This document shows, in pieces, positions 24,372-32,830 of a DNA stretch of 64,000 nt. Location of the stretch: NCBI GenBank assembly GCA_942493045.1, contig OW818665.1, forward strand, positions 3,162,001 through 3,226,000. Reading direction: 5' to 3'. Source of the DNA: Teretinema sp942493045. Its GTDB lineage: Bacteria > Spirochaetota > Spirochaetia > Treponematales > Treponemataceae. Position numbers and translations under genes: made by a program. Within the stretch, counting starts at the first letter, position 1, and every line of letters starts with the position of its first letter. Under the pieces are notes generated by a model, which was not told where the DNA came from, searched no databases, and saw only the letters and a list, made by a program, of their open reading frames with translations.

Positions 24372-26960
24372 TTATACCACAATATTGACCAGTTTGTCCT
24401 GGATTACGATCACCTTTTTAGGCGCTTTGCCCTCCATGAAGCGCTGGGCGCCGGCGGTAGCCAGAGCGATCTTTTCCAGAGCGGCCTTATCGGTTCCGAC
24501 GGCGGTCTCGAATTTATCGCGGATTTTGCCGTTAACCTGTACCACCACGGTGCAGCTGTCGTCGGCGCAGAGCGCGGCGCTGTAGGCCGGCCAGGTTTCG
24601 TAGCTGATGGTATTGGTGTTTCCCAGCTTTTGCCAGAGCTCCTCGGCCAGATGCGGGGCGTAGGGGGACAGCAGTTTAATAAAGTCCGCCCAGACGGCCT
24701 TCGGGAAGCTGTCCTTTTTAGCGAGCTCGTTGGTGAAAATCATCATTTGACTGATGGCCGTGTTCAAGTTGATGGTCGCGGTATCGTCAGTGACCTTTTT
24801 AATGGTCTTGTGCAGGATTTTGGTGATCTCGGCCGCTTCCGGCGTAGAGGTGTCGGTGTCGGAGGCGCCGGTCATCGGTTTTTCGGAAAGCGCCCAGACC
24901 CGCTCCAAAAAGCGGCTGACGCCGACCAGACCCTGCATGTTCCAGGGCTTGGACACTTCCAGCGGGCCCATGAACATCTCGTAGACGCGGCAGGCGTCCG
25001 CCCCGTGCTCGCGGATGACGTCATCGGGGTTGATAACGTTCTTGAGACTCTTGGACATCTTGGCGATTACCCGCTCCAGCCGTTCGCCGGTGGCGGTTTC
25101 CTCGAAAGCGTCAGTTTCACCCGGAACTTCACGTACCTCGTCCACCGGTACCAGCGCCTTGTTAGCCCGCTGATAGGCGAAGGAGGTGATCATGCCCTGG
25201 TTGATCAGTCGTTGGAAGGGTTCTTTGCTGTTCACCAGGCCCAGGTCGTAGAGTACCTTGTGCCAGAAGCGGGAATAAAGCAAATGCAGGACCGCATGCT
25301 CGGCGCCTCCAACATAGAGGTCCACTGGCAGCCAGTAGTCAATCTTGGAGCGGTCGGCAAAGGCCGCCGGGTTTTTGGGATCGAGGTAGCGCAGGTAATA
25401 CCAGCAAGAGCCGGCCCATTGGGGCATAGTGTTGGTTTCGCGCTTGGCCTTGCCGCCGCAGACCGGGCAGCTGGTGTTTACCCAGTCGGTAATACCGGCC
25501 AGCGGGCTTTCGCCGGTCCCGGTCGGCTGGTAGGTTTCCACCTCCGGCAGGGCCAGGGGCAGGTCGCTTTCCTTGAGCGGCACAATGCCGCAACTCGGGC
25601 AGTGTACCAGCGGGATGGGCTCGCCCCAGTAGCGCTGGCGGCTGAACACCCAGTCGCGGAGCTTGTAGTTAACGGCTTTTTTGCCGATGCCCTTTTCTCC
25701 GAGCCAGGCAATGATCTTGTCGATGCATTCGGTGGTCCCCAGACCGTTGAAGCCGGGGGAGTTGACGGCGCGGCCGTCGGCGGCGGTGCATTCGGCCGGC
25801 TCGGCGCTGTAATCGCCGCTAGCGCCTTTTTCGGCCCATTCGGACTCGGAGGCCACGACCTTGATGATCGGCAGGCTGAATTTTTTGGCAAAGGCCCAGT
25901 CGCGCTCGTCGTGGGCCGGTACGGCCATGATGGCGCCGGTGCCGTAGGAAATCAGAATATAGTCCGAAACCCAGATCGGAATCTTGGCGTTGTTGACCGG
26001 GTTGATAGCGTAGGCGCCGGTGAAAACACCGGACTTATCCTTAGCCAGGTCGGTGCGTTCCAGGTCGCTTTTTTTGGCGGAGGCGTCGATATAACTTTCC
26101 ACGGCCGCTTTTTGGGCAGCGGTGGTGATCTTGTGCACTAATGGATGCTCGGGAGCCAGTACCATGTAGGTGGCGCCGAAGAGGGTGTCCGCCCGGGTGG
26201 TGTAAATTTTAAGTTCATCGGCGCCGGCTTTACCGTCGGGGCCGGCAATCCGGAAGCTGACTTCGGCGCCCTCGCTTTTGCCGATCCAGTTGCGCTGCAT
26301 GGCTTTGACCGAATCCGGCCAGTCCAGACCCTCAAGGTCGGTCAGCAGGCGTTCAGCGTACTCGGTAATGCGCAGTATCCACTGGCGCAGGTTTTTGCGC
26401 TCCACCTGGGTACTGCAGCGGTCACAGCGGCCGTCTTTAACTTCTTCGTTGGCCAGGCCGGTCTTACAGCTCGGGCACCAGTTGATCGGTGTTTCGGATT
26501 CATAGGCCAGGCCGCGCTCGAACAGCTTCAGGAATATCCATTGCGTCCAATGGTAGTAGTCCACCTCGCAGGTGGAAATCTCGCGGTCCCAGTCATAGGA
26601 AAAGCCGAAGGCCTTGATCTGCTGGCGGAATTTTTCGATATTGGCGTTGGTGGTAGCGCGGGGGTGGGTGCCGGTCTTGATGGCGTAGTTTTCGGCCGGC
26701 AGACCGAAGGCGTCAAAGCCCATCGGGTGCAGCACGCTGTAACCGTTCATGCGCAGGTAACGGCACCAGATATCGGTGGCGGTATAGCCTTCGGGGTGGC
26801 CGACGTGCAGGCCGGCGGCTGAGGGGTAGGGGAACATGTCCAGAACGTAGGCGCGCTTGGCTTTGGGATAGGCGGGGTCTTCCACCGCCTTAAATGTTTT
26901 ATTGGTTTCCCAGAACTGCTGCCACTTAGGCTCGATCGTCTCAAAAGGATATTTGGCCAT
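24372..26960 (-). CDS. leuS: LeuS, leucyl-tRNA synthetase
   Basis: The 862-residue class I synthetase charges tRNA-Leu. It has the HIGH-type motif in PYPSAAGLHVGHPEGY near the N terminus, a CP1 editing domain with MAVPAHDERDW, two zinc-type cysteine pairs (CPSCKTG...CDRC and CPSCG...CPVCGG), and the KMSKS loop IAKMSKSLKNVINPDD. The C-terminal anticodon and tail domains follow, ending in VQVNGKIRDKF...KKVIVIQDKLVNIV. Shine-Dalgarno GAGGAG lies seven bases upstream, within a leader of about 14 bases. It is the bacterial-type, full length enzyme and heads a minus-strand unit with threonine aldolase and a metal exporter. Confidence 0.97.
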   Translation of the reverse strand: MAKYPFETIEPKWQQFWETNKTFKAVEDPAYPKAKRAYVLDMFPYPSAAGLHVGHPEGYTATDIWCRYLRMNGYSVLHPMGFDAFGLPAENYAIKTGTHPRATTNANIEKFRQQIKAFGFSYDWDREISTCEVDYYHWTQWIFLKLFERGLAYESETPINWCPSCKTGLANEEVKDGRCDRCSTQVERKNLRQWILRITEYAERLLTDLEGLDWPDSVKAMQRNWIGKSEGAEVSFRIAGPDGKAGADELKIYTTRADTLFGATYMVLAPEHPLVHKITTAAQKAAVESYIDASAKKSDLERTDLAKDKSGVFTGAYAINPVNNAKIPIWVSDYILISYGTGAIMAVPAHDERDWAFAKKFSLPIIKVVASESEWAEKGASGDYSAEPAECTAADGRAVNSPGFNGLGTTECIDKIIAWLGEKGIGKKAVNYKLRDWVFSRQRYWGEPIPLVHCPSCGIVPLKESDLPLALPEVETYQPTGTGESPLAGITDWVNTSCPVCGGKAKRETNTMPQWAGSCWYYLRYLDPKNPAAFADRSKIDYWLPVDLYVGGAEHAVLHLLYSRFWHKVLYDLGLVNSKEPFQRLINQGMITSFAYQRANKALVPVDEVREVPGETDAFEETATGERLERVIAKMSKSLKNVINPDDVIREHGADACRVYEMFMGPLEVSKPWNMQGLVGVSRFLERVWALSEKPMTGASDTDTSTPEAAEITKILHKTIKKVTDDTATINLNTAISQMMIFTNELAKKDSFPKAVWADFIKLLSPYAPHLAEELWQKLGNTNTISYETWPAYSAALCADDSCTVVVQVNGKIRDKFETAVGTDKAALEKIALATAGAQRFMEGKAPKKVIVIQDKLVNIVV

Positions 26961-26980
26961 GATGTACTCCTCGTTCAGGT

Positions 26981-27009
26981 ATTTTAGCGAAACAATGACA
27001 TTTACGCAA
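26981..27009 (-). promoter_or_regulatory. Promoter of leuS
   Basis: Minus-strand TTGCGT (27004-27009), 17-base spacer and TAAAAT (26981-26986) give a short leader of about 14 bases that still carries GAGGAG. No T-box-like leader is present. Confidence 0.6.
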
Positions 27010-27019
27010 GAATCGGGAA

Positions 27020-27048
27020 TTGCCCTTACCCGATGGACTCTTTATAAT
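27020..27048 (+). promoter_or_regulatory. Promoter of chromate transporter genes, leaderless geometry
   Basis: TTGCCC (27020-27025), a 17-base spacer and perfect TATAAT (27043-27048) lie six bases before the ATG at 27055. The predicted start of transcription is the A of the ATG. Confidence 0.65.
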
Positions 27049-27054
27049 CAGGGT

Positions 27055-27633
27055 ATGAAATTGCTGCCTGCTTTACTCGAATTATTCTGGATATTTTTTA
27101 AGATCGGCGCGGTGACCTTCGGCGGCGGCCTGGCGATGCTGCCGCTGCTTGAAACCGAACTGGTCAGCCGGCGTAAATGGGTGAGCGCTTCTACCATGGT
27201 CGACTATTTCGCGATCGGCCAATCCACACCCGGGGTCATCGCCGTAAACGTGGCCACCTTTGTCGGCTATACCCGCCGCGGCATACCGGGAGCCCTGGCC
27301 GCGACCGCCGGAATCGTCGCCCCTTCCCTGATTATCATTACCCTTTTGGCGATGTTTCTGAATAATTTCGCTGAGATCGCGGTAGTGCAGCGGGCCCTGC
27401 GCGGCATCAATGTTATTGTAGCCGTACTGCTTATCGGGGCTTGCTGGGATCTCGGGAAGAAAACGCTTTCTGACTGGTATACGGTGCTCATTTCCCTGGC
27501 GGCCTTTGCCGCTATCTCGTTTTTTAATATTCCCGGAGTTTATGTGGTGCTGTGTTCGGCCTCCCTCGGCCTGATCGCCGTATTCAGTGGTCTTGCGCGT
27601 CTGGATACGACTGACGGGGAGCAATCCGAATGA
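27055..27633 (+). CDS. Chromate transporter (ChrA-type) first half
   Basis: The 192-residue membrane protein is one half of a two-gene ChrA-type transporter. It shows the repeat signature KIGAVTFGGGLAMLPLLETE and IGQSTPGVIAVNVATFVGY, then five or six hydrophobic helices. Short-chain ChrA proteins work as pairs encoded side by side, and the second half overlaps this stop. They export chromate, although many relatives have no proven substrate. I set the start at 27055 and not at the longer frame from 26902, because the promoter lies between them and the longer N terminus is not hydrophobic. No Shine-Dalgarno sequence is visible, and the mRNA is predicted to be leaderless. Confidence 0.9.
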   Translation: MKLLPALLELFWIFFKIGAVTFGGGLAMLPLLETELVSRRKWVSASTMVDYFAIGQSTPGVIAVNVATFVGYTRRGIPGALAATAGIVAPSLIIITLLAMFLNNFAEIAVVQRALRGINVIVAVLLIGACWDLGKKTLSDWYTVLISLAAFAAISFFNIPGVYVVLCSASLGLIAVFSGLARLDTTDGEQSE

Positions 27634-28190
27634 GCTTGGTGGAACTTTTCCTGACCTTTGTATATGTCGGGGCTTTTACGATAGGCGGGGGGCTGGTGGC
27701 CATTACCCTGATGCAGCAGGAAATCGTCGGCGCCGGCCTGATCACCGCCGAGCGCTTCGTCAGCATGATCGCCATTTCCGAGTCCACCCCCGGTCCGATC
27801 GGCATTAATATGGCCACGTACATCGGCTATGAAATGTATGGTTTTTGGGGCGGGGTGTTAACCACCTGTGGTACCGTGTTGCCGTCTTTGGTGGTCATTA
27901 TCGTGATTGCCCGCTATCTAAGCCGTTTCCAGGAACATAAGGGAGTGCGCGCGGCTTTTTACGGTTTGCGCGCCGGCACCACCGGCATGATAGCGGTAGC
28001 GGCCTTTCAGGTGCTGCAGGTTTCGGTGCTGACCCTGCCCTCTTTTCGCTCCAGCGGACGCTGGACCGAGCTTGTCAGCCTCCCGGCCGCGGCGCTGTTT
28101 ATTGTTACCTTCATTTTGTACAGACGTTTTCGGTGGCACCCCATCCTGTTCATTCTGGCCGGAGCGGTTTTCGGCATCTTTTTCCTGTAA
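27630..28190 (+). CDS. Chromate transporter (ChrA-type) second half
   Basis: The 186-residue partner of the preceding protein carries the same signature, TFVYVGAFTIGGGLVAITLM and SESTPGPIGINMATYIGY, followed by about five helices and an ending AGAVFGIFFL. The ATG overlaps the stop of the first half (ATGA), which ensures equal synthesis of the two parts. The two halves are homologous but clearly diverged, as expected for an antiparallel heterodimer. Substrate is chromate in characterised systems but not determined here. Confidence 0.9.
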   Translation: MSLVELFLTFVYVGAFTIGGGLVAITLMQQEIVGAGLITAERFVSMIAISESTPGPIGINMATYIGYEMYGFWGGVLTTCGTVLPSLVVIIVIARYLSRFQEHKGVRAAFYGLRAGTTGMIAVAAFQVLQVSVLTLPSFRSSGRWTELVSLPAAALFIVTFILYRRFRWHPILFILAGAVFGIFFL

Positions 28191-28209
28191 AGAGCCCGCC
28201 CGCCGTACC

Positions 28210-29016
28210 CTACAGGTATTTTTTGATTTCCTGATCGACGATGCCGGCGTAGAGCTCCAAGTACGGTTTGGCCGGGCTCATGTTGATCTTGGGCAGCAGT
28301 ACTTCTTCGATCTGGAAAAAACCGACGTCGGTGGACATCTCCACTGATATGCGCAGCGGTTTTGGATCACCCTTGGCAATTTTAACCCGCTCGATCGAGT
28401 TGGCTGAGTACTTGTGAATGTCGCCGGCCCGCGGCTCGGTATTCAGTACCATCGGGATGCGCGCCCGGCCCTTTTCCATGTCGCAGCCGTCGGCGATCAG
28501 GATAATTCCGGCTTCCAGGGAGTGGATGCGCCGGCTGGCCATGTGGCCGATAATGCCTTCCAGGGCCACTGAGCGGATTACCACCCGCTTGCTCTCGTTT
28601 TCCGGAAAAACCGCCGAGAGTACCCGGTCGATAACCGGCATGGCCAGGGTCATGCTGAACAGTTCATGGTCCTGCCGACCCATCGACATGCCCAGGTCGT
28701 GCAGAAAGGAAGCGAAGATCACCGCGCAGAGGCTGTCTTCGAAATTGCCGGAGTTTTCGGCCTCGATGCTGGTTTTAACAGAGGCTTCGCGCAGCAGGTT
28801 CATCATCAAAACGGCATTGCGGGTGACGGTACGCATGTGTACCGGACCGTGGTCATTGTAACCGAGGCGCACAATGGAGACGGTGTTGGCGTATTCCTGC
28901 ATCAGCTGCACTTCGGTATCGTTCATCAACAGCTCCGCTACGCGATAGGCCGGGCTGTTGGGAGTAATCTGTTCGAGAATTTTCTTCTCTATGGAAATTT
29001 CTTTAGGTGATTTCAT
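28210..29016 (-). CDS. HD-domain phosphohydrolase
   Basis: The 268-residue cytoplasmic protein contains an HD metal-binding core: His in YNDHGPVHMRTVTRNAVLMM, the HD pair in SFLHDLGMSMGRQDHE, and a further Asp in ILIADGCDMEKGRARI. HD proteins hydrolyse phosphate esters of nucleotides or nucleotide second messengers; the substrate here is unknown. There is no HD-GYP signature, so c-di-GMP is not indicated. I placed the start at the ATG 29016; a longer frame to 29193 would run through the divergent ogt gene. There is no Shine-Dalgarno sequence and the -10 box is eight bases from the ATG. Confidence 0.82.
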   Translation of the reverse strand: MKSPKEISIEKKILEQITPNSPAYRVAELLMNDTEVQLMQEYANTVSIVRLGYNDHGPVHMRTVTRNAVLMMNLLREASVKTSIEAENSGNFEDSLCAVIFASFLHDLGMSMGRQDHELFSMTLAMPVIDRVLSAVFPENESKRVVIRSVALEGIIGHMASRRIHSLEAGIILIADGCDMEKGRARIPMVLNTEPRAGDIHKYSANSIERVKIAKGDPKPLRISVEMSTDVGFFQIEEVLLPKINMSPAKPYLELYAGIVDQEIKKYL

Positions 29017-29024
29017 ATTTATAG

Positions 29025-29053
29025 AATATAATACGATTGAAGACAGGCTACAA
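29025..29053. promoter_or_regulatory. Divergent promoters of the HD gene and ogt
   Basis: Minus strand: TTGTAG (29048-29053), 17-base spacer, TATATT (29025-29030), eight bases from the HD gene ATG. Plus strand: TATAAT (29027-29032) overlaps it and can serve ogt, whose leader of about 30 bases has a strong GGGGGAGGG Shine-Dalgarno sequence. Confidence 0.5.
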
Positions 29054-29069
29054 GCAGGGGGAGGGTGAT

Positions 29070-29645
29070 ATGAAAAAGTTGTATTACCGGGTCTTTTCGG
29101 CAGGGGGCATTCGGATGCTGCTGTGCGGAACGGACGATGCGCTGACGCACCTGCGTTTTCCCGGAACTTCGCTATTGCCGGCCGATATCTCACTGCCGGT
29201 GCCGCACGGGGCCGTTCCCGGCGACACGGAACTGATCCGCGCGGCCTGCGCTGAATTGTGCGAGTATTTAGCCGGCAAACGTCATCTGTTTACGGTTCCG
29301 GTAGCTCCGGCTGGTACCGATTTTCAAAAAAATGTCTGGCAGGTACTAGCCTCCATTCCTCCCGGACAGGTTTTAACCTACCGCGAAGAAGCGGAATTAC
29401 TCTCCCGCAATTCACATCCGGATGTGGCCGTTAAACGGGCTAATGCCTGGAGAGCTGTCGGAACGGCCAACAGCCGAAATCCGCTGCCCGTCTTTATTCC
29501 CTGTCACCGGGTTATTCGCAGCGACCGTACCATAGGCGGATATACCGGCGGCGTGCACATCAAGCGTCATTTGCTGGAACTGGAAGGCTGGCACGTCGAC
29601 CCGGCCGGCCGCGTCCATCAGCGCACCGAAGCCGCAGTGTTGTAA
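29070..29645 (+). CDS. ogt: Ogt-type methylated-DNA-protein-cysteine methyltransferase
   Basis: The 191-residue protein removes alkyl groups from O6-methylguanine by transferring them to its own cysteine. The active site is VFIPCHRVIRSD, with the DNA-binding winged helix before it (FQKNVWQVLASIPPGQVLTY) and the glycine stretch GGYTGGVHIKRHLLELEGW after it. An N-terminal domain of about 80 residues is variable, as usual. The inserted LLSRNSHPDVAVKRANAWRAVG shows the standard Asn hinge region. I chose the ATG at 29070, with an unusually strong Shine-Dalgarno sequence, over an upstream frame at 29037. Confidence 0.93.
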   Translation: MKKLYYRVFSAGGIRMLLCGTDDALTHLRFPGTSLLPADISLPVPHGAVPGDTELIRAACAELCEYLAGKRHLFTVPVAPAGTDFQKNVWQVLASIPPGQVLTYREEAELLSRNSHPDVAVKRANAWRAVGTANSRNPLPVFIPCHRVIRSDRTIGGYTGGVHIKRHLLELEGWHVDPAGRVHQRTEAAVL

Positions 29646-29655
29646 AGCCGATTGG

Positions 29656-29687
29656 TTTTGAAAAAGTCTATTGAGACTTTTTCAAAG
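29656..29687. terminator. Perfect hairpin between ogt and srkA
   Basis: A 12-bp perfect stem (29658-29669 with 29674-29685), extendable by two pairs, lies between two convergent stops with a four-base loop ATTG. Its arms contain runs of T and A but no separate T tract follows on either strand. It may work as a bidirectional terminator or be a member of the hairpin repeat family found after cysK. Confidence 0.55.
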
Positions 29688-29692
29688 TTAAA

Positions 29693-30655
29693 CTAGAGCC
29701 ATAATAGCTGAGCGGCGAGATCTTCGGTTTCGGTGATCCAGAAGGCCCGTCCGCCCCAGCCGCTCAGGCGCTCGGCAAAACCGGTGTCATGGCGCTGAAT
29801 CGCACACCAGTTCAGAAAGTAGATATGCCTCATAAAGCGTAAGGGTTCTACCAGATCGAGGCCGCGCCGGTCGAATTCGCGGAACTGTTCGTATCCTTCA
29901 ATAATCAGATTCATCTCTTTCATGGAATCGCTGAGGTGGCCCGGCAGCAGCAGCCACAAATCCTGGATGGCCGGACCGGTCATCATGTCGTCAAAGTCGA
30001 TTAAAGCGATGCCGTTCTCGCGGGTTTCCAGGATGTTGCCGCGGTGGCAGTCGCCATGGATGCGGTGCAGGGGAATACCCTCAAACCGCGGACTGATCAG
30101 ATCTAGCGCTTCGCGGCAGACCCGCGAAAAATCTTCGAGGCAGTCGGGATGAACCAGCTTGTTAGCCAGCAAATTATCGATGTAGCGGGCGGTGGTTTGT
30201 TCGGGCGTGCAAAGCAGCCGTCGCGGGGCGCTGCCGGCTGCGGCGCATTGATGCAACCGGCCGATAACAGCGCCGGTGCGAATCCAGCCCTCATCCGAGG
30301 TGATGTCGAAGGAGCGGGCCCGTAGGCGCGGAAAGACCGCGAAGCGAAAACCGGCGAGTTTGCCCAGAGACTCGCCCTTTGTATTGCGCAGCGGTGCGAT
30401 CACCGGGATTTCATCTCCTTCGCAATCGAAAAGGAAGCGGTGTTCCTCTTCAATGGCCGCGTCGCTCCAGCGGCCCCCGCGGTAAAACTTAACGATATAC
30501 TGATTTTCGTTGTCGTCGGTGACGCCGAATACCCGGTTGATATAGCTATTGTAGGGTGTAATCATACCATCCAGGAAAACGCCGCAGTGCTGTTCAACGG
30601 CTTCCAGAATCAGGGTTGGTTCGAGATTATCAAAAAGAGACTCTTGAGTGTACAT
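29693..30655 (-). CDS. srkA: SrkA/YihE-type stress-response kinase
   Basis: The 320-residue protein has the phosphotransferase (APH/choline-kinase) fold of the SrkA family: an N-lobe with NENQYIVKFYRGGRWSD (catalytic Lys), EEEHRFLFDCEGDEIPVIAP, the catalytic loop HRIHGDCHRGNIL with Asp, and IALIDFDDMMTGPAIQDLW in the DFG position. E. coli SrkA phosphorylates proteins and protects cells during envelope and oxidative stress. The chosen ATG at 30655 gives MYTQESLFDNLEPT; an upstream in-frame start would lie inside the divergent gene. There is no Shine-Dalgarno sequence; only 30 bases separate it from the divergent acyltransferase-like gene. Confidence 0.9.
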   Translation of the reverse strand: MYTQESLFDNLEPTLILEAVEQHCGVFLDGMITPYNSYINRVFGVTDDNENQYIVKFYRGGRWSDAAIEEEHRFLFDCEGDEIPVIAPLRNTKGESLGKLAGFRFAVFPRLRARSFDITSDEGWIRTGAVIGRLHQCAAAGSAPRRLLCTPEQTTARYIDNLLANKLVHPDCLEDFSRVCREALDLISPRFEGIPLHRIHGDCHRGNILETRENGIALIDFDDMMTGPAIQDLWLLLPGHLSDSMKEMNLIIEGYEQFREFDRRGLDLVEPLRFMRHIYFLNWCAIQRHDTGFAERLSGWGGRAFWITETEDLAAQLLWL

Positions 30656-30685
30656 CAGCGGTATAATAGCATATAATTGAAAGCA
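30656..30685. promoter_or_regulatory. 30-base divergent intergenic region with two opposed -10 boxes
   Basis: Minus strand: an extended -10, TGC then TATTAT (30663-30668), seven bases before srkA. Plus strand: TATAAT at 30662-30667 and again at 30672-30677, the second eight bases before the ATG at 30686. No good -35 is seen for the plus side. Both transcripts must have almost no leader. Confidence 0.5.
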
Positions 30686-31975
30686 ATGGCGAATATACAA
30701 CATCCCGCGCGGACAGATGACTTCTTCTTTCCGCTGGATAACAGCGCGGTATTTATCGCGTCGATAACCGGTAAGTCCTACCCCTTTGTGTTTCGCCTTT
30801 CCTGTGAGCTTGATGAGACCATTTACCTGCCGGATCTGGAAGCCGCTCTTGAAGCGGTGGCTTCTCGTTATCCCTTCCTGAAGACTGAATTACGGCCCGG
30901 GGTTTTCTGGTATTATCTGGAGCCGCTGAAAAAGCCGGTACGGGTGTTCGCGGACAGCCGCTTCCCGGCTGAGCGGCACCGCACCGAACGTCTTGGTCGC
31001 TACCTGTTTCGGGTACGGGTCTACAATACCCGCGTTTCCTGTGAATTCCACCATATTCTCACCGATGGAACCGGCGCTTTGGAATTCATGAAATCATTGC
31101 TGGCTGCCTATCTGACCCGTCGCGGCGTAGTTTGTCCGGACTGGGAAGGTATTATTCACCCTGAATCGGTACCAAACCCGGAAGAGTGGCTTGACGCCTA
31201 CGCGGACCTGTCCCGCCCGGAAGTGCCGCTGCCGGATCCCCTGCCGGCGGCCTTTCATTTGCCGGGACGGCGCTATCATGGGCAGGTTTACCGGGTCGTT
31301 AACGCCACCCTTTCAGTAAAAGAAGCGCTGCAGGCCGCGCGGGAACGCAATGTTTCGATTACCGAACTGCTGGCCGCCGTTTATCTGGAGGCTCTGCAGG
31401 CAATTCAGGAAGCGCACAGCCAGTCAAAGTATCAGCCCATCTGCATTCAGATCCCGGTGAACATGCGGCGGTTTTATCCTTCAATCACGCTGCGCAATTT
31501 CTTTTTATTCCTACCGGTCAGCATCGATCGGCGGCTCGGTCATTTCAGCTTTGAAGAAATTCTTTCGCGGGTGCATTACACCCTCAAATTAAATTTAAAC
31601 ACCAAGGAACTCGATCGCCAGATCCGGCGCAATGTCCGCGGGGAGAAGTATTTCCTGTCCAGGATAGTGCCTCTGTTTATTAAAAATATCGTGCTGCGCA
31701 TTTTGGGAAAACTCCTGGCTGACAAGCCGCTTTCCGGCAATCTTTCAAATTTGCAGAGCGTCAGTATGCCCGAAGCCTTCGCCAAACATATTCGGCGCTT
31801 TGATATTCTGCCCGCCCGTCGTTCGGTTTCCGGCGCGAATATCGGTATGATCAGCTGGGGAGATACGCTTTCCCTAACGGTTGGGTCGCTGGTGATCGAC
31901 CGTAGCCTGGAACGCCTGTTTTTTTCCCGATGCGCCGAGCTGGGCTTGCGTGTTACGGTCGAATCGAATGTCTAG
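30686..31975 (+). CDS. Condensation-domain-like acyltransferase (COG4908-type)
   Basis: The 429-residue protein resembles the acyltransferase fold shared by NRPS condensation domains and alcohol acetyltransferases. The catalytic HHxxxDG site is visible in CEFHHILTDGTGALEF at about residue 119. Further landmarks are PDLEAALEAVASRYPFLKTE near the start and IQIPVNMRRFYPSITLRNFF in the second half. The acyl donor and acceptor are unknown. It stands alone rather than in a peptide synthetase. The gene is followed 17 bases later by a DUF6320 membrane protein; from memory these two families occur together in Firmicutes and spirochaetes, which suggests one pathway, possibly lipid or glycolipid acylation. 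The start is the ATG at 30686 (a TTG lies three codons upstream). Confidence 0.75.
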   Translation: MANIQHPARTDDFFFPLDNSAVFIASITGKSYPFVFRLSCELDETIYLPDLEAALEAVASRYPFLKTELRPGVFWYYLEPLKKPVRVFADSRFPAERHRTERLGRYLFRVRVYNTRVSCEFHHILTDGTGALEFMKSLLAAYLTRRGVVCPDWEGIIHPESVPNPEEWLDAYADLSRPEVPLPDPLPAAFHLPGRRYHGQVYRVVNATLSVKEALQAARERNVSITELLAAVYLEALQAIQEAHSQSKYQPICIQIPVNMRRFYPSITLRNFFLFLPVSIDRRLGHFSFEEILSRVHYTLKLNLNTKELDRQIRRNVRGEKYFLSRIVPLFIKNIVLRILGKLLADKPLSGNLSNLQSVSMPEAFAKHIRRFDILPARRSVSGANIGMISWGDTLSLTVGSLVIDRSLERLFFSRCAELGLRVTVESNV

Positions 31976-31992
31976 CACAGTAGGGAGGATCT

Positions 31993-32733
31993 ATGGCCTT
32001 TTGTCCGAAATGTAAGGTTAATCTCGCCGCGGACGCGGAAGTCTGTCCGCTCTGTCATGGTCCGGCTGCCGGTTCGGACACAGCTGCTGCCACGTCGGCT
32101 AGTTCCGACGCCGCGCCGAGTGTATCCTATACCGCTACTGTTCATCCGGCCGATGACAGCGAACCGCTTTCGCCGGTTGAACAGCGTCTGATCCTGTTTG
32201 AATTATTGACGGTCAGCCTGGTAATCCTCACTCTGGCCACCGTGGCGATCGACGTGCTTTTTTTCAGGCATATTCAATGGTCTCAATATACCTGCCTGAT
32301 TATCGGCATGCTGTGGCTTTGCACAACCATGCCCCTGATTTTCTGGGCCCGCCCCTGGCTGGTCTACGCCATTCTGGCCCCGGCCTTCATTAGCGCGGTT
32401 TTCTTGTGGGCCCTGTTCAGCGGGGGCTTGAGCTGGTTTCTGGTGCCGGCCCTGCCGATTGTGCTTTCCGTGGAAGGCGCGGTAGCCGGGTCCTTCGCCA
32501 TTATCAGCGTTCAAAAACGCCGGGGCTTGAACACCGTTGGCGTTGTCCTGGGAGCGGCCGCCCTGATCTGTACCGGAATTGACGCTTCGATCGGTTTTAC
32601 CTATGAAGGACATCTTTTATTTACCTGGTCTCTGGTGGTGCTGTTTTCGGTGATTCCTCTGGCCGGACTTTTTTTCTATCTGCATTACCGGGTGATCAGC
32701 CGGGCTTCGCTGCGCAAGATATTCCGTCTGTAA
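31993..32733 (+). CDS. Zinc-ribbon membrane protein (DUF6320-like)
   Basis: The 246-residue protein begins with a zinc ribbon, FCPKCKVNLAADAEVCPLCHG, cysteines spaced CxxC...CxxC, then a 35-residue Ser/Ala-rich linker, and about seven hydrophobic helices to the C terminus. The layout matches DUF6320 proteins. The ribbon faces the cytoplasm. Its function is not known. AGGGAGG precedes the ATG and the gene follows the condensation-domain gene in the same direction, so both are probably co-transcribed and act together. The membrane part may present or move the product of the acyltransferase; this is inference from neighbourhood only. Confidence 0.75.
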   Translation: MAFCPKCKVNLAADAEVCPLCHGPAAGSDTAAATSASSDAAPSVSYTATVHPADDSEPLSPVEQRLILFELLTVSLVILTLATVAIDVLFFRHIQWSQYTCLIIGMLWLCTTMPLIFWARPWLVYAILAPAFISAVFLWALFSGGLSWFLVPALPIVLSVEGAVAGSFAIISVQKRRGLNTVGVVLGAAALICTGIDASIGFTYEGHLLFTWSLVVLFSVIPLAGLFFYLHYRVISRASLRKIFRL

Positions 32734-32764
32734 GGCTTCCGGTAGAGATATTTAACAAAACCCT

Positions 32765-32793
32765 TTGTTTTTTTGTTTTTGTGGCACTATACT
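32765..32793 (+). promoter_or_regulatory. Promoter of cheY-cheX-kinase unit
   Basis: TTGTTT (32765-32770), 17-base spacer and TATACT (32788-32793) precede a leader of about 30 bases with a CGGGGGC ribosome-binding stretch. Confidence 0.55.
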
Positions 32794-32830
32794 GTTTGCA
32801 TACATTAATAAAAGAATTTTCGGGGGCACA

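Noticed and set aside
24630..26141. 503-residue open frame on the strand opposite leuS
   Set aside because: It mirrors leuS codon for codon, has no homologous look and no ribosome-binding site; long antisense frames arise from the high GC and codon bias.
27001..27054. Longer start for the chromate transporter within the leuS promoter
   Set aside because: It would be transcribed only from a promoter not seen, and the added residues are not hydrophobic.
32782..32800. Sigma54-type promoter (TGGCAC ... TTGC) before cheY
   Set aside because: The spacing between the two boxes is eight bases, not the required five, and a better sigma70 pair overlaps it.
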